NCBI GenBank assembly: GCA_002254365.1 | Contig: NIUT01000020.1 | Location: 2,470 to 48,515 of the forward strand | Origin: Nitrospira sp. UW-LDO-01 | Lineage (GTDB): Bacteria > Nitrospirota > Nitrospiria > Nitrospirales > Nitrospiraceae | Reading direction: 5' to 3' | DNA length: 46,046 bases | Shown here: positions 1-8,803 of the stretch, piece after piece | How positions within the stretch are numbered: the first letter of the stretch is position 1 | How the letters are laid out: the number at the start of each line of letters is the position of its first letter | Notes under the pieces: model-generated | Seen by the model: the letters and a program-made list of their open reading frames with translations, nothing else | Databases searched by the model: none | Told to the model about the DNA's origin: nothing | Position numbers and translations under genes: made by a program

Positions 1-929
1 CCCACAGACGCGACCACGAGCGGTGATGTCGTCATTGCCGCAATCCCAATGGCCATAAGGGGGATGGAGGCTGTGGCCTGCCATGAATTGTGACCGGAGC
101 GGTCGCCTCTTAACCAATGATCTTTTCTCCCCCACAGCCCTCCGGCCATGGAGATGATTCCCAGCGTCACGCACGCGATGCCGGTCATTCCATCCTCCAT
201 CCGGTACGACAATGTCCACAGCACACCGAGGACGATTGAGGAGGCAATCGCGGCATAGTGAAGCCCTTCTCGCAATGATGTCCGCCATTGCCGCAACGGT
301 GCTGCCGCCACGAGACCACTGAGGATCCCGATGATGGCCCCACCCATTACATCCGTCGGGAAATGCGATCCCCGCAGCACACGGCTGATCCCGACGAACA
401 GAGCAATTCCCAGACACAGCGGGCTGACGACGGGAAATCGTTTAGCCAGCACTGTGGCGACGGCAAAACTCGCCGTACTATGACCCGACGGAAACGAGTC
501 GAGGCCGGAGACCAAGGAGAAGCTCATCTCCCAGTCTCCGGAATGCACAAATTTCGGACGGGGCCTGCCGATGAGGTGCTTCAGTACATTGGCAAGTAAT
601 GCCGCAATTCCATGGGCGATCAGCGTCTGAATCGCTACGCTCTTGATACTCGGTTTTTCGAACGCCCATGCGATGGCGAGCAGAAAGAGACTCAAGAACA
701 CTAACCGCCACCCTTGGCCGACCCAGTCTCCCAGGTTGCTGGTGAACGCCATCCATGGAATGACCAATTGATCCCAAGGGAGATGGATCGTCACCGAACG
801 GACATACTTGGTGATCGGCATATCAAAGCGGGCTAAGCCGAACAAGCTGATACCTAATGCCAGGCATGAACAGCCGACCTGGGCGAGTACTGCATACCTA
901 GGACTGGATGGTTGGGACGGGACGCTCAT
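1..929 (-). CDS. PAP2-family membrane phosphatase (3' end outside window)
   Basis: The frame is open from an ATG at 929 down to base 1, so the C-terminus lies outside the window. The three conserved signatures of the PAP2 / type 2 phosphatidic acid phosphatase family are present in order: KHLIGRPRP, FPSGHSTASF and SRVLRGSHFPTD, the last two carrying the catalytic histidines. Hydrophobic segments between and after them fit a multi-pass inner-membrane protein. Family members remove phosphate from lipid phosphates such as undecaprenyl diphosphate or phosphatidate; the substrate here cannot be told. After the third motif at least 110 further residues follow, with more membrane segments, so the protein is longer than a minimal PAP2 enzyme. 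It lies 64 bp downstream of the TolB-like gene on the same strand and may be co-transcribed. Confidence 0.85.
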   Translation of the reverse strand, partial: MSVPSQPSSPRYAVLAQVGCSCLALGISLFGLARFDMPITKYVRSVTIHLPWDQLVIPWMAFTSNLGDWVGQGWRLVFLSLFLLAIAWAFEKPSIKSVAIQTLIAHGIAALLANVLKHLIGRPRPKFVHSGDWEMSFSLVSGLDSFPSGHSTASFAVATVLAKRFPVVSPLCLGIALFVGISRVLRGSHFPTDVMGGAIIGILSGLVAAAPLRQWRTSLREGLHYAAIASSIVLGVLWTLSYRMEDGMTGIACVTLGIISMAGGLWGRKDHWLRGDRSGHNSWQATASIPLMAIGIAAMTTSPLVVASV

Positions 930-993
930 CGCGCTGCGAGTTGAACCGAGGGCCCTGAAGTCCTGAAACTTTCTATTCGCGGATCGCCACGGC

Positions 994-2118
994 TCAAGGA
1001 ACCCAATCGGCTAGAAACACATTGAATTCACCCGGTGCCGTCGCATTTCGATCGGAGACCCAGACGAGTCGCTTGCCATCAGGCGAAAACATGGGAAAGC
1101 TATTGAAGTGCCCTTCAGTGGTAAGACGCTCAGTCCCCGTCCCGTCATCATGCACGAGGTACAGATGGAAACTGGGACGACCGCCTTCCCCTCTCGTTTC
1201 GAGGTTGGAGGAAAAGATGATGCGTTTCCCGTCGGGGTGGAAGTAGGGAGAAAAATTCGACGCCCCGTTCGATGTGACCTGCTGCTTGTGCGATCCATCC
1301 GCATTGATGACAAATATTTCCAGTTGCCCCGGCTCAACCAGCCGCTGGGCCAACAGATCTTGGTATTTGGCCACTTCGGCTGGATCACTTGGATGGGCCG
1401 CGCGATAGACAATTCTCGTGCTGTCCGGAGAAAAGAATGCACCCCCGTCATATCCCACGTCATCCGTCAACCGCCGGACATTGGTCCCGTCGATATTCAT
1501 CGTGTAGAGATCGAGATCTCCATCCTTGACCGACGTCCATACAATCATTTTCCCATTAGGGGAGATGGTTGCCTCCGCATCATAGCCCCCCGAAGTGGTC
1601 AACCGTTGCATCTGCTGTCCATCGAGCCGAACGGAGTAGATATCGTAGTCATCAAGGGCCCAACGATAGGCGCCGTCCCGTTTCGGCTTCGGCGGACATT
1701 CACTCCCAACGGCGTGCGTAGAAGAATACAGCACTCGCCGATCACCTGGGAAGAAATAGCCACACGTTGTAGCCCCCTTCCCGGTGCTGACGAGACGAAC
1801 CGTGTCACTGTCCAAGTCCAACACATACATCTGATAACATCCCAAACCGTTGTCAGCGGGTTTATGCGTGGCCCCCCCCGAGTCGTTTGACCAATTGTTG
1901 GTCGATTGAAAGATGAGCTTCGTCCCGTCAAAGGAGAAATAGGCTTCGGCATTTTGCCGTCCGACCGTCAACTGCCGAATGTTGGCCAGATGCCGCTCGC
2001 TGGAACGAATCTGAGGACTCGAGGCCGGAGACTGATCCCCTGCCAGTGCGAATGGCGAGAACCCCATCACGGCACAGATGCCCCAGACACACCATCGTTC
2101 GATACTATGACGTCGCAT
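994..2118 (-). CDS. Exported TolB-like beta-propeller (PD40 repeat) protein
   Basis: An N-terminal signal peptide ends near FALAGDQ, so the product is probably periplasmic. At least five PD40/WD40-like repeats follow, recognisable as SPDGKRLVW, SPNGKMIVW, SPDSTRIVY and HPDGKRIIF, interspersed with strands such as DLDLYTMNIDGTNVRRL. This is the propeller type of TolB and of the N-terminal half of some exported peptidases; there is no TolB N-terminal domain and no peptidase domain, so the partner or ligand is unknown. The ATG at 2118 is chosen because AAGGAGGT lies about nine bases upstream, inside the end of the preceding M1-like peptidase gene. That overlap suggests the two are translated together and that the propeller may work with the peptidase. 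A tol-pal role is unlikely, since no tol genes are adjacent. Confidence 0.8.
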   Translation of the reverse strand: MRRHSIERWCVWGICAVMGFSPFALAGDQSPASSPQIRSSERHLANIRQLTVGRQNAEAYFSFDGTKLIFQSTNNWSNDSGGATHKPADNGLGCYQMYVLDLDSDTVRLVSTGKGATTCGYFFPGDRRVLYSSTHAVGSECPPKPKRDGAYRWALDDYDIYSVRLDGQQMQRLTTSGGYDAEATISPNGKMIVWTSVKDGDLDLYTMNIDGTNVRRLTDDVGYDGGAFFSPDSTRIVYRAAHPSDPAEVAKYQDLLAQRLVEPGQLEIFVINADGSHKQQVTSNGASNFSPYFHPDGKRIIFSSNLETRGEGGRPSFHLYLVHDDGTGTERLTTEGHFNSFPMFSPDGKRLVWVSDRNATAPGEFNVFLADWVP

Positions 2119-4330
2119 CAACCCGTACCTCCTTCATATCCGGTGTTCCATGCCATATACCGCGTTTCATGACGGTCCCATCCTGGAATAGCACGTAACT
2201 ATGCCACCCATAGTAGAACAGAAAGCGTGAGAGTTTCTCGACTGCGCCTGGAGTGACACCATACAGAACCGTGATGACGCTGCCTGGTACCTGTGCACGA
2301 GGACAGGAGAAGAGAACGGCCATCTTTGGTCCTTCATACAATTGGCCATCAATCTGGAAACCAGTCTCTCGGAGATCAACGTCCCCTCCACACGACTCTC
2401 GCACGAGCTTGGACACAGCCTGGGGATGACCCGCGCCACTCAGGACCAGAACCGATCCCTCTTGAGGAAGCAAGGATCCCTCCGACACGATGGCCGTTGC
2501 CTGTTTGGATTCCGGCAGTTCGTGATCGGCAATGCGCGAGACAATCTGTTGCAATGGAGAGGCAGGATCTGAGAACGCACGTAAGACGGCCTTGTGTGGA
2601 TCCGTGACATAGCCGTTCAACATTGGCGGCAACTGATGTCTTGCTAAGCGGCGAAACGTCATCAGATCAGGGTCGATCTCCACCCGCAAAGGCTGATCAG
2701 GAAGAACAAACTCCGCAACACTCGCTTGCGAGAGACTAAGTCTGATCGACCGGCTCTCGGTCGATTCCTTCATAATGATGCGGATGGGGACCGTTACCCG
2801 AAAGGGCCCCTCACTCTGCTGAATCTGGACCGTCAACTGCCATGCTTCTTTGCTCGTATCTCCGTTCACTCGACGAGCCCGGACATCCCCCAATGAGATA
2901 ACCGGCGCGCCGGACTGCTCGATCCATTGCCCAAAAAACCATCGCAGAGGTCGCCCACTCTCTCGAGAAAATACCCTTTCGATGGCTACCCAATCCGCCG
3001 GCTGATTGCGATATTCACTGACGAATGTCTTGAGGCCTCGCCAGAAAGGGTCTTCTCCGATCTCTTGACGAAGGAGATGAAACACAAATGCGGATTTTTG
3101 GTACCCGATGGCATTGTCCTTCTCGTCATGTTTTCTCACGAATTGAGAGACCGCATAGTCGTCTTCTGGCTTGACATAAAGATTGTAGCTCTGCAGCATC
3201 AAGCGACGTTGCTCCAATGCTTGCCGATCGTCATGAACCAATTCATGCCAGTAATAATTCGCCAGATACGTGGTCAACCCTTCCACCCAATTCCCCGAAT
3301 CATCCCGATTAAACAGGGAATTTCCGATCCAGGAATGAACGATTTCGTGGCCTAAGGCATAGGGTTGTACATAATGCCGCTTGATGCTGCCGCTGCCAAG
3401 GAGGGTGAAAGTAGGCATTCCAAGACCGCTGGCGAAAAAGTTTTCCACCACGGCAAATGCATCAAAGGGGTAGTCCCCCAAGATCTTGGTATAGACGTCA
3501 AGATAATGTCCGGTTGCATCCAGATACTCCTCAGCTAGCGCCGCATTGTCCGGAAAGAAATACGTCCGGAGGTCGATCCGCTGCCCGGTGCTACTGTGCC
3601 AGACTCGTGACTTTGTCACAAAATGATTGGCCACCAAAGTGAAAGCTTCCGATCGGTCCGGCACCACCCACGTTGAAGAAACCTTTCCCGCAGTCGTCAC
3701 CTCGCCTTCCTTCCGTCCAGACGCAACGGCTGTCCATCCCTGTGGAACGTGAGCGACCATGTGATAGGTCCCAAATGAGCCGGGGAGATCGGGGTACCAT
3801 TGGCTTTCCCCGCTCAAGTACACCCCTTCCTCTCCGATATGTCCCGCCGTTTCACTCGGCGTAACGAATCGCAAATGACGTGGTTCCTTTGGTGGATCGT
3901 TGATGGCACCTCGGTAAACCCAGGTCAGTGTCATCTTCCGGCCATAATCCCGTGGTAGGGTCACGACGACCTGGTGACCGGACGCCTCTCTGGAACTCAT
4001 CCTGGTAAATGGTACGGCTATCCCTGCCGCCCCTTCGCTACCCACCGCCGATGATGTTCCCATCCTGATTGAATCGATCCTTAACGTCGGTGCCAGGGTA
4101 AACGTGAGCGATGGATGGTTCGGCTCAATCTCCAATTCGATCTGATCAGTTGCCGTGATTTCGTGTGTGTCTGGGGTCAACTCGACGGAGAGATGATGAT
4201 GAAGGAGTGGACTCTCTTGACCGGCTGTGGAGACCGCAGCCCATGCTTCAACGGCACCGGCCAAGAACAGCGTGATGAGGTAGAGGGGAAACGCTCGTGT
4301 CCTGATGTACATCAGGAAGCGTTTTAACAC
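2105..4330 (-). CDS. Exported M1-family (gluzincin) metallopeptidase
   Basis: A signal peptide or N-terminal anchor (about residues 1-32) is followed by an M1-type beta domain and a thermolysin-like catalytic domain with HEIVH at about 328-332 and the third zinc-ligand glutamate in NWVEGLTTY about 18 residues on, the M1 spacing. The exopeptidase motif GxMEN that normally precedes HExxH is not recognisable; the corresponding stretch reads SGLGMPTFTL. An aminopeptidase activity is therefore uncertain. After the M1 core a further domain of about 150 residues (from about 590), of unknown type, reaches the C-terminus. Translation probably starts at a GTG that overlaps the stop of the response-regulator gene by seven bases, implying coupling. 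Total length 741 residues. Confidence 0.8.
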   Translation of the reverse strand: MLKRFLMYIRTRAFPLYLITLFLAGAVEAWAAVSTAGQESPLLHHHLSVELTPDTHEITATDQIELEIEPNHPSLTFTLAPTLRIDSIRMGTSSAVGSEGAAGIAVPFTRMSSREASGHQVVVTLPRDYGRKMTLTWVYRGAINDPPKEPRHLRFVTPSETAGHIGEEGVYLSGESQWYPDLPGSFGTYHMVAHVPQGWTAVASGRKEGEVTTAGKVSSTWVVPDRSEAFTLVANHFVTKSRVWHSSTGQRIDLRTYFFPDNAALAEEYLDATGHYLDVYTKILGDYPFDAFAVVENFFASGLGMPTFTLLGSGSIKRHYVQPYALGHEIVHSWIGNSLFNRDDSGNWVEGLTTYLANYYWHELVHDDRQALEQRRLMLQSYNLYVKPEDDYAVSQFVRKHDEKDNAIGYQKSAFVFHLLRQEIGEDPFWRGLKTFVSEYRNQPADWVAIERVFSRESGRPLRWFFGQWIEQSGAPVISLGDVRARRVNGDTSKEAWQLTVQIQQSEGPFRVTVPIRIIMKESTESRSIRLSLSQASVAEFVLPDQPLRVEIDPDLMTFRRLARHQLPPMLNGYVTDPHKAVLRAFSDPASPLQQIVSRIADHELPESKQATAIVSEGSLLPQEGSVLVLSGAGHPQAVSKLVRESCGGDVDLRETGFQIDGQLYEGPKMAVLFSCPRAQVPGSVITVLYGVTPGAVEKLSRFLFYYGWHSYVLFQDGTVMKRGIWHGTPDMKEVRVDATS

Positions 4331-5109
4331 TCGCGGCAGACGAGTACAAGCTGGATCGCCATCAAAAGACGATCGAGGTCAACCGGTTTAACCAGAAGCT
4401 CATGAGGACCTAGACTCCACGCCTCTCCCAACAACTCCTCGTTATGACTTCCAGTCATGATGATAATGCCCCCCGGGTATTCCCGGTCTCGCAGGGCTCG
4501 GAGCACATCGATCCCCCCCATTTCCGGCATGACCATGTCGAGTAACAGCGCATCCGGATGCACCTCGTCGACCATCCTGAGCGCGTCCTGTCCGTTTCTC
4601 ACACCGTATGCACGATATCCACGGAGACTTAAAAACCGGACGAACAGATCACAGACAAGCGGTTCATCATCTACCACCAGAACCGACTCCCCGCTCTGCT
4701 GCCCGACCTCTCCGTCTCGACATGGGGGCTGTGTGGCCATCGAAGGCCCTGGAAGCTTCGAGATTCGATGGACCGCCTCAACAAGAATGTCCAGCGACAA
4801 GCCTTTCCGTATAAAATCGGTGGCCCGCAGAGCGCGTGCTTGGTTTTCATGGACGTCGGTTGCGCCACCGCCTAAGATGATCACAGCCGCATGAGGATCG
4901 ATTGCGCGGATCTCCTTCAACATGGTCAATCCATCCATCTCCGGCATACGAAGATCCAGAAGCGTGACTTTTGGGTTGGACGTTCGGAACAGATCGAGTC
5001 CCTCCCTCCCGCTCGTCGCAAGGATGACGTTATATCCCTGTCGGCTAAACAAATCTTGTAACAGATCACAGTTCATGCGATCGTCGTCGACGATTAGCAG
5101 CTTGGTCAT
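4324..5109 (-). CDS. Two-receiver response regulator without output domain
   Basis: Two CheY-like receiver domains are joined by a linker of about 25 residues. The second (about 141-258) has the full acceptor set: acidic pair D146/D147, phospho-acceptor D190 in LLLDMVMPEMGG, T218 and K240. The first (about 3-118) has D8/D9, D52 in LLDLRMPEMDG and K101, but the usual Thr/Ser in the fourth strand is glycine (IILGGGATD). No DNA-binding, EAL/GGDEF or other output domain follows, so the protein probably signals by protein contact or in a phosphorelay. No histidine kinase gene is nearby. It is 84 bp downstream of ftsY and overlaps the metallopeptidase gene, so it may belong functionally to the peptidase/propeller pair. 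Confidence 0.85.
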   Translation of the reverse strand: MTKLLIVDDDRMNCDLLQDLFSRQGYNVILATSGREGLDLFRTSNPKVTLLDLRMPEMDGLTMLKEIRAIDPHAAVIILGGGATDVHENQARALRATDFIRKGLSLDILVEAVHRISKLPGPSMATQPPCRDGEVGQQSGESVLVVDDEPLVCDLFVRFLSLRGYRAYGVRNGQDALRMVDEVHPDALLLDMVMPEMGGIDVLRALRDREYPGGIIIMTGSHNEELLGEAWSLGPHELLVKPVDLDRLLMAIQLVLVCREC

Positions 5110-5193
5110 TGTTTACCCTCGTCCTCAGGAAAGGATGATTGCTAGAAACAAGCGTAGCATGAGAGGTGGAAATGAGAGAAGATAATGCGTGGT

Positions 5194-6129
5194 TTACGAG
5201 CGGTTCTCTGTCTGCCCGAACAATGCCGCCACAAAGGCCTCGGCATTGAAGTCCTGCAGATCCTCGACGCCCTCACCCACACCGATTAAGCGAATGGGAA
5301 TCTTCAGCTCTTCGGCAATGGCTACGACGATCCCACCACGGGCTGTTCCGTCGAGCTTCGTGAGCACTAGGCCACTGACCCCCACCGCCTCGTGAAACTG
5401 ACGGGCCTGTGCCAATGCGTTCTGCCCAAGCGTAGCATCCAACACCAGCAGCACTTCATGTGGCGCACCAGGCAATTCCTGACCGATCACTCGTCTCACT
5501 TTCCGCAACTCATCCATCAAGTTGGATTTCGTATGCAGTCGTCCAGCAGTATCGATCAGCACCACATCGACCTTGCGCGCCTTTGCCGCAACAACTCCAT
5601 CAAAAGCCACGGCTGCAGGATCAGCACCATGTCGCTGACGCACGACTTCCACGCCGATACGATCTCCCCACACTTGCAGTTGTTCGATCGCAGCCGCCCG
5701 AAAGGTGTCACCCGCAACCAATAGCGGCCTCCGCCCTGACTGCACCATCCGCTGTGCCATTTTGGCGATGGTGGTGGTTTTACCAACTCCATTCACGCCG
5801 ACGACTAAGAAAACAAACGGGGTGGAGCCCTCGCTAATGAGTCGATCGAGCGCAACGTCCGCAACCGGTTTCAAAATTCCGTAGAGTGCTCGGCTCAAGA
5901 CCCCCTGAAGCCCCTCCGTTGTTTTCGCCTCAGCTCCACGCGTTTCTTCATTGACCTTTTGCATCAAGCGGTCGACGACTCGAGCCCCGAGATCAGCCGC
6001 CAACAGTGAGGCTTCCAGGTCTTCCAGTAATTCTTGGTCAGGAGTGCGCCCAAGGAAACGATCCAATGATTGCTGGACCGCATGTCGCGTCTTGCCAAGC
6101 CCGTCACTGAGTCGCTGAAACCAACCCAT
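5194..6129 (-). CDS. ftsY: Signal recognition particle receptor FtsY
   Basis: An SRP-type GTPase that docks the SRP-ribosome complex at the inner membrane for co-translational insertion of membrane proteins. The N domain (about residues 1-90) precedes a G domain with G1 GVNGVGKTTT, the DTFRAAAIEQL segment typical of SRP GTPases, G3 DTAGRLHTKSNLM and G4 TKLDGTARGG. At 311 residues it lacks the long acidic A domain of Escherichia coli FtsY and matches the compact form found in many phyla. It begins two bases after the stop of ybeY, so phoH-ybeY-ftsY form one tight transcription unit. Confidence 0.96.
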   Translation of the reverse strand: MGWFQRLSDGLGKTRHAVQQSLDRFLGRTPDQELLEDLEASLLAADLGARVVDRLMQKVNEETRGAEAKTTEGLQGVLSRALYGILKPVADVALDRLISEGSTPFVFLVVGVNGVGKTTTIAKMAQRMVQSGRRPLLVAGDTFRAAAIEQLQVWGDRIGVEVVRQRHGADPAAVAFDGVVAAKARKVDVVLIDTAGRLHTKSNLMDELRKVRRVIGQELPGAPHEVLLVLDATLGQNALAQARQFHEAVGVSGLVLTKLDGTARGGIVVAIAEELKIPIRLIGVGEGVEDLQDFNAEAFVAALFGQTENRS

Positions 6130-6131
6130 GG

Positions 6132-6629
6132 TCAGTTGTCCTTTATCCGTCGTCGTGTACGGAAGGTCACAAGGTGAGGGATCGGAGCAATGCGACGCAG
6201 AACGGCCTGTTCCCGACGCGACATCCGCTCTGCTTCGCGCACGCTTCGTTCATGGTCATAGCCGCACAGATGAAGCACCCCGTGCACTAAGAGTATCGCC
6301 AGCTCCTGATCGATCGATCGGCCTGCCGACATGGCTTGGCGAATGGCCGTTGGCAGCGAGATCACGACATCGCCGAGCAGGTTTGTCGGACATGATAGCC
6401 CCTTAGGCACAACGGCCTCGCGTGCAGGAAATGCCAGGACATCGGTCGTACGATTCCGCTTGCGATATTCGCAATTGAGCCGTTGCATACGACGATCCCC
6501 GATGAGTTCCAGGCTTAGTTCTGATTGCCCTTCGCCGGAAGCCGACAGTACCCGTTGAGCCAATTCGACCAACCGCACCTGCCGTACGAGATGCCGTGTC
6601 AGGCTCACACGAAGATAAATAGCCATCAA
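6132..6629 (-). CDS. ybeY: Endoribonuclease YbeY (rRNA maturation factor)
   Basis: The UPF0054 zinc-binding signature HGVLHLCGYDHE near residue 115 supplies the three histidine ligands, and RxRNRTTDVLAFPA upstream matches the conserved YbeY core. The family is a single-strand endoribonuclease acting in 16S rRNA 3' maturation and ribosome quality control. The start overlaps the stop of phoH in an ATGA arrangement. The order phoH-ybeY is widespread in bacteria and supports the call. Length, 165 residues, is usual for the family. Confidence 0.95.
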   Translation of the reverse strand: MMAIYLRVSLTRHLVRQVRLVELAQRVLSASGEGQSELSLELIGDRRMQRLNCEYRKRNRTTDVLAFPAREAVVPKGLSCPTNLLGDVVISLPTAIRQAMSAGRSIDQELAILLVHGVLHLCGYDHERSVREAERMSRREQAVLRRIAPIPHLVTFRTRRRIKDN

Positions 6630-7684
6630 CCTGAGCTTTCTGCGTCATCTGAGGCCGATTGCCCAGTAGTAGGGGAAGTACGTGAGCGAGGATTGTGGCG
6701 TTGGGAGGATGAACGCTGTTCTCGTGACTCTCGCAGATCAGCGGTCTGGTGACGGTCGTATGCCTTAATAATCTCCTGTACCAGCCGATGCCGCACGACA
6801 TCTTTCTCGTCAAAGTAGACAAAGGCTATTCCTTCAATACCACGAAGGATGTCCTTGACTTGAATGAGTCCGGACACTCGGTCATTCGGCAGATCCACCT
6901 GCGTAATATCGCCGGTGACGACAACTTTCGAATGAAATCCGAGTCGCGTCAGAAACATCTTCATTTGTTCAGCGGTTGCGTTCTGTGCCTCATCCAAAAT
7001 CACGAACGAGTCGTTCAGCGTTCGCCCCCGCATGAAGGCTAGTGGCGCTATTTCAATATCGCCTCGCTCAATCAATCGATTTGCCCGCTCCATCTCCATC
7101 ATGTCAAAGAGAGCGTCGTACAACGGCCGCAGATAGGGGTTCACCTTTTCATAGATATCACCGGGCAGAAAACCGAGTTTTTCTCCGGCCTCAACCGCAG
7201 GCCGGGCGAGGATGATCCGACTCACTTCCTTATTCAGGAGCGCGCTTACGGCCATAGCCATGGCGAGATAGGTCTTCCCGGTCCCGGCCGGTCCAATCGC
7301 GATCACGATATCGTGCTGCTCGATTGCTTCAATATAGACTTTTTGAGTCGGAGACTTTGGACCGACGAACCGCTTTTTGGTGACGATCATCGCCGACTTA
7401 TCGAGCAGCGCTCGCAGGGGCGCCTCAGGTGTCCCGCGTAACGCAGTAAGGGCATGCGTGACATCTTCGGCTTGGAGGGTAATACCTTCGTTTGTCAGGG
7501 AAGCAAGTTGGAGGAGGATGCGTTCGGCTTGGCGGACAGCCTCAGGCAGGCCATCGAGGGTCAGCTCTTCACCGCGCGCAGAGAGCCGCACACCCAATTC
7601 GTCTTCGATCAGCTTGAGATGACGGTCGTGATAACCGAACAGGACGGCAGTATTGGTGCCTTCTCGTAGTTTGAGTTTACGCAC
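6626..7684 (-). CDS. PhoH-like ATPase
   Basis: A P-loop ATPase of the PhoH/YbeZ group. An N-terminal KH-like region (about 1-110) is followed by Walker A GPAGTGKTYLAMAMA, the signature ARPAVEAGEKLGFLPGD, and the Walker B/DEAQN stretch SFVILDEAQNAT. PhoH-like proteins are thought to act on RNA together with YbeY, which fits the overlapping ybeY gene. Translation probably begins at a GTG at 7684; AGAGGA lies roughly 15 bases upstream, rather distant for a ribosome binding site. The C-terminus (last 35 or so residues) is rich in Ser, Arg and Gln and probably disordered. Confidence 0.92.
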   Translation of the reverse strand: MRKLKLREGTNTAVLFGYHDRHLKLIEDELGVRLSARGEELTLDGLPEAVRQAERILLQLASLTNEGITLQAEDVTHALTALRGTPEAPLRALLDKSAMIVTKKRFVGPKSPTQKVYIEAIEQHDIVIAIGPAGTGKTYLAMAMAVSALLNKEVSRIILARPAVEAGEKLGFLPGDIYEKVNPYLRPLYDALFDMMEMERANRLIERGDIEIAPLAFMRGRTLNDSFVILDEAQNATAEQMKMFLTRLGFHSKVVVTGDITQVDLPNDRVSGLIQVKDILRGIEGIAFVYFDEKDVVRHRLVQEIIKAYDRHQTADLRESREQRSSSQRHNPRSRTSPTTGQSASDDAESSG

Positions 7685-7799
7685 GCCCAGTCTTCATATC
7701 CTCTCGTACTCACTCTATCAAAATACACCTTGCACGGACAAGTGAATGAGTGACGTGCACATAGAGGGATATTGTGTCTCTGTAAATAACAGGCAACGC

Positions 7800-8735
7800 T
7801 TACGGAGATTGTGGCGTCGTCGGCACGGACACATCAAACTCTTGCCATACCCTTGCCCCCTTCCCATCGGCTGCAATGATCTTGACATGATGTGTTCCGC
7901 TGATGCCGACGCTAGGCCTCCAGACGACTTGTCCGGCGGCGCGATCGATCGTCATCCCACTCGGTGCCCCCTCCAATTCAAACGACACCGGGTCCCCGTC
8001 GGGATCTTCCGCACGAACGGCATATTCATATATTTCCGCACTAGACATCATCATCGGGACGGAAAGAATTCTTGGCGGGTTATTGCCGACGACCAGCGGG
8101 GCTGCACGGAGAGGTTTCCCGGCGCCGTCAGAGTCATAGGGTGTCGCTTCCACGGTCACAATGTCGCTCTGCGCAAGCTCCGATAGGACGACTGTATTTT
8201 CTGATCCCTCCGATACAACTTTGTCATTGCGCAACCAGCGAAACTGGAATTGGATGTCATCCTGATCAGCATCGGACGCTTCCACTTTTGCGAGGAGGCG
8301 GCTGCCTGCCGGTGTGATCTCCTGTTCGAGCGCGACGCTCCGAATGACGGGTGGAGCATTCGGAACCGTCACAGGTGACGCTTGGAGAGACCCACCTTCG
8401 GCCTTAACATCGGAACGCATCACGACCACGTGGATCCTATCACCTCGATGAAGGGTGGATGTATCGAACGAGGGCGCAGTTGCGCCTTGCACAGCAATCT
8501 TGTTCACGAACCATTGATACCGGTAGGGGGACGTCTCTCCTTCGACCTCGTGCTTCTCGATCGAGACGGCCAGCGGTGTACCGCGAACCATTGGGCTTGG
8601 AACGATCGCGACGTTTCTACTTCCGGAGAAAGAGGCCTTGTCAGGAGCTCGCTGACTGACTGGCGTAGAATTCCTGTCATCGGGCCGTGAACAACCGGCG
8701 AAGGCAGTCAACACGACCAGGAGGACAAGCACCAT
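7800..8735 (-). CDS. Lipoprotein with Ig-like/cadherin-like repeats
   Basis: From the ATG at 8735 the protein starts with a short hydrophobic signal ending in the lipobox FAGC, so it should be a lipoprotein. Three repeats of roughly 80-90 residues follow, each with the look of bacterial Ig/cadherin-like beta-sandwiches: SPYRYQWFVN, then DQDDIQFQFRWLRND, then DPDGDPVSFELEGAPSG, the last also resembling a putative-Ig (He_PIG) module. A longer open frame reaches 8819, inside the end of pilY1, but that would place the 14-bp hairpin at 8752-8783 inside the coding region and push the signal peptide inward, so the shorter start is preferred although its ribosome binding site is weak. Position after pilY1 suggests a cell-surface role linked to pili; the function is unknown. 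Confidence 0.75.
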   Translation of the reverse strand: MVLVLLVVLTAFAGCSRPDDRNSTPVSQRAPDKASFSGSRNVAIVPSPMVRGTPLAVSIEKHEVEGETSPYRYQWFVNKIAVQGATAPSFDTSTLHRGDRIHVVVMRSDVKAEGGSLQASPVTVPNAPPVIRSVALEQEITPAGSRLLAKVEASDADQDDIQFQFRWLRNDKVVSEGSENTVVLSELAQSDIVTVEATPYDSDGAGKPLRAAPLVVGNNPPRILSVPMMMSSAEIYEYAVRAEDPDGDPVSFELEGAPSGMTIDRAAGQVVWRPSVGISGTHHVKIIAADGKGARVWQEFDVSVPTTPQSP

Positions 8736-8751
8736 GTGAAAGGTATCCAAC

Positions 8752-8783
8752 GAGGCAGGGAGGGGCAAACCCCTCCCTGCCTC
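8752..8783 (-). terminator. Perfect 14-bp hairpin after pilY1
   Basis: Arms 8752-8765 and 8770-8783 are exact reverse complements around a four-base loop (CAAA). It lies 21 bases beyond the pilY1 stop and just before the chosen lipoprotein start. The stem is very GC-rich but the minus-strand sequence after it has no strong U-run, so it could be a weak terminator or a barrier to RNA decay that lowers expression of the downstream lipoprotein gene. Confidence 0.6.
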
Positions 8784-8803
8784 ATGCAGTCCATTTTGCT
8801 CGG

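Noticed and set aside
478..777. Minus-strand frame of 99 codons
   Set aside because: It is a shifted frame inside the PAP2 gene, whose three catalytic motifs lie in another frame of the same strand.
1108..1890. Plus-strand open frame of 260 codons opposite the TolB-like gene
   Set aside because: The minus strand has a signal peptide and five PD40 repeats; the plus-strand product shows no family feature and no plausible ribosome binding site.
7713..7766. Nested inverted repeats CTCTAT/ATAGAG and TGCACG/CGTGCA upstream of phoH
   Set aside because: Arms are six bases and asymmetrically placed; likely chance.
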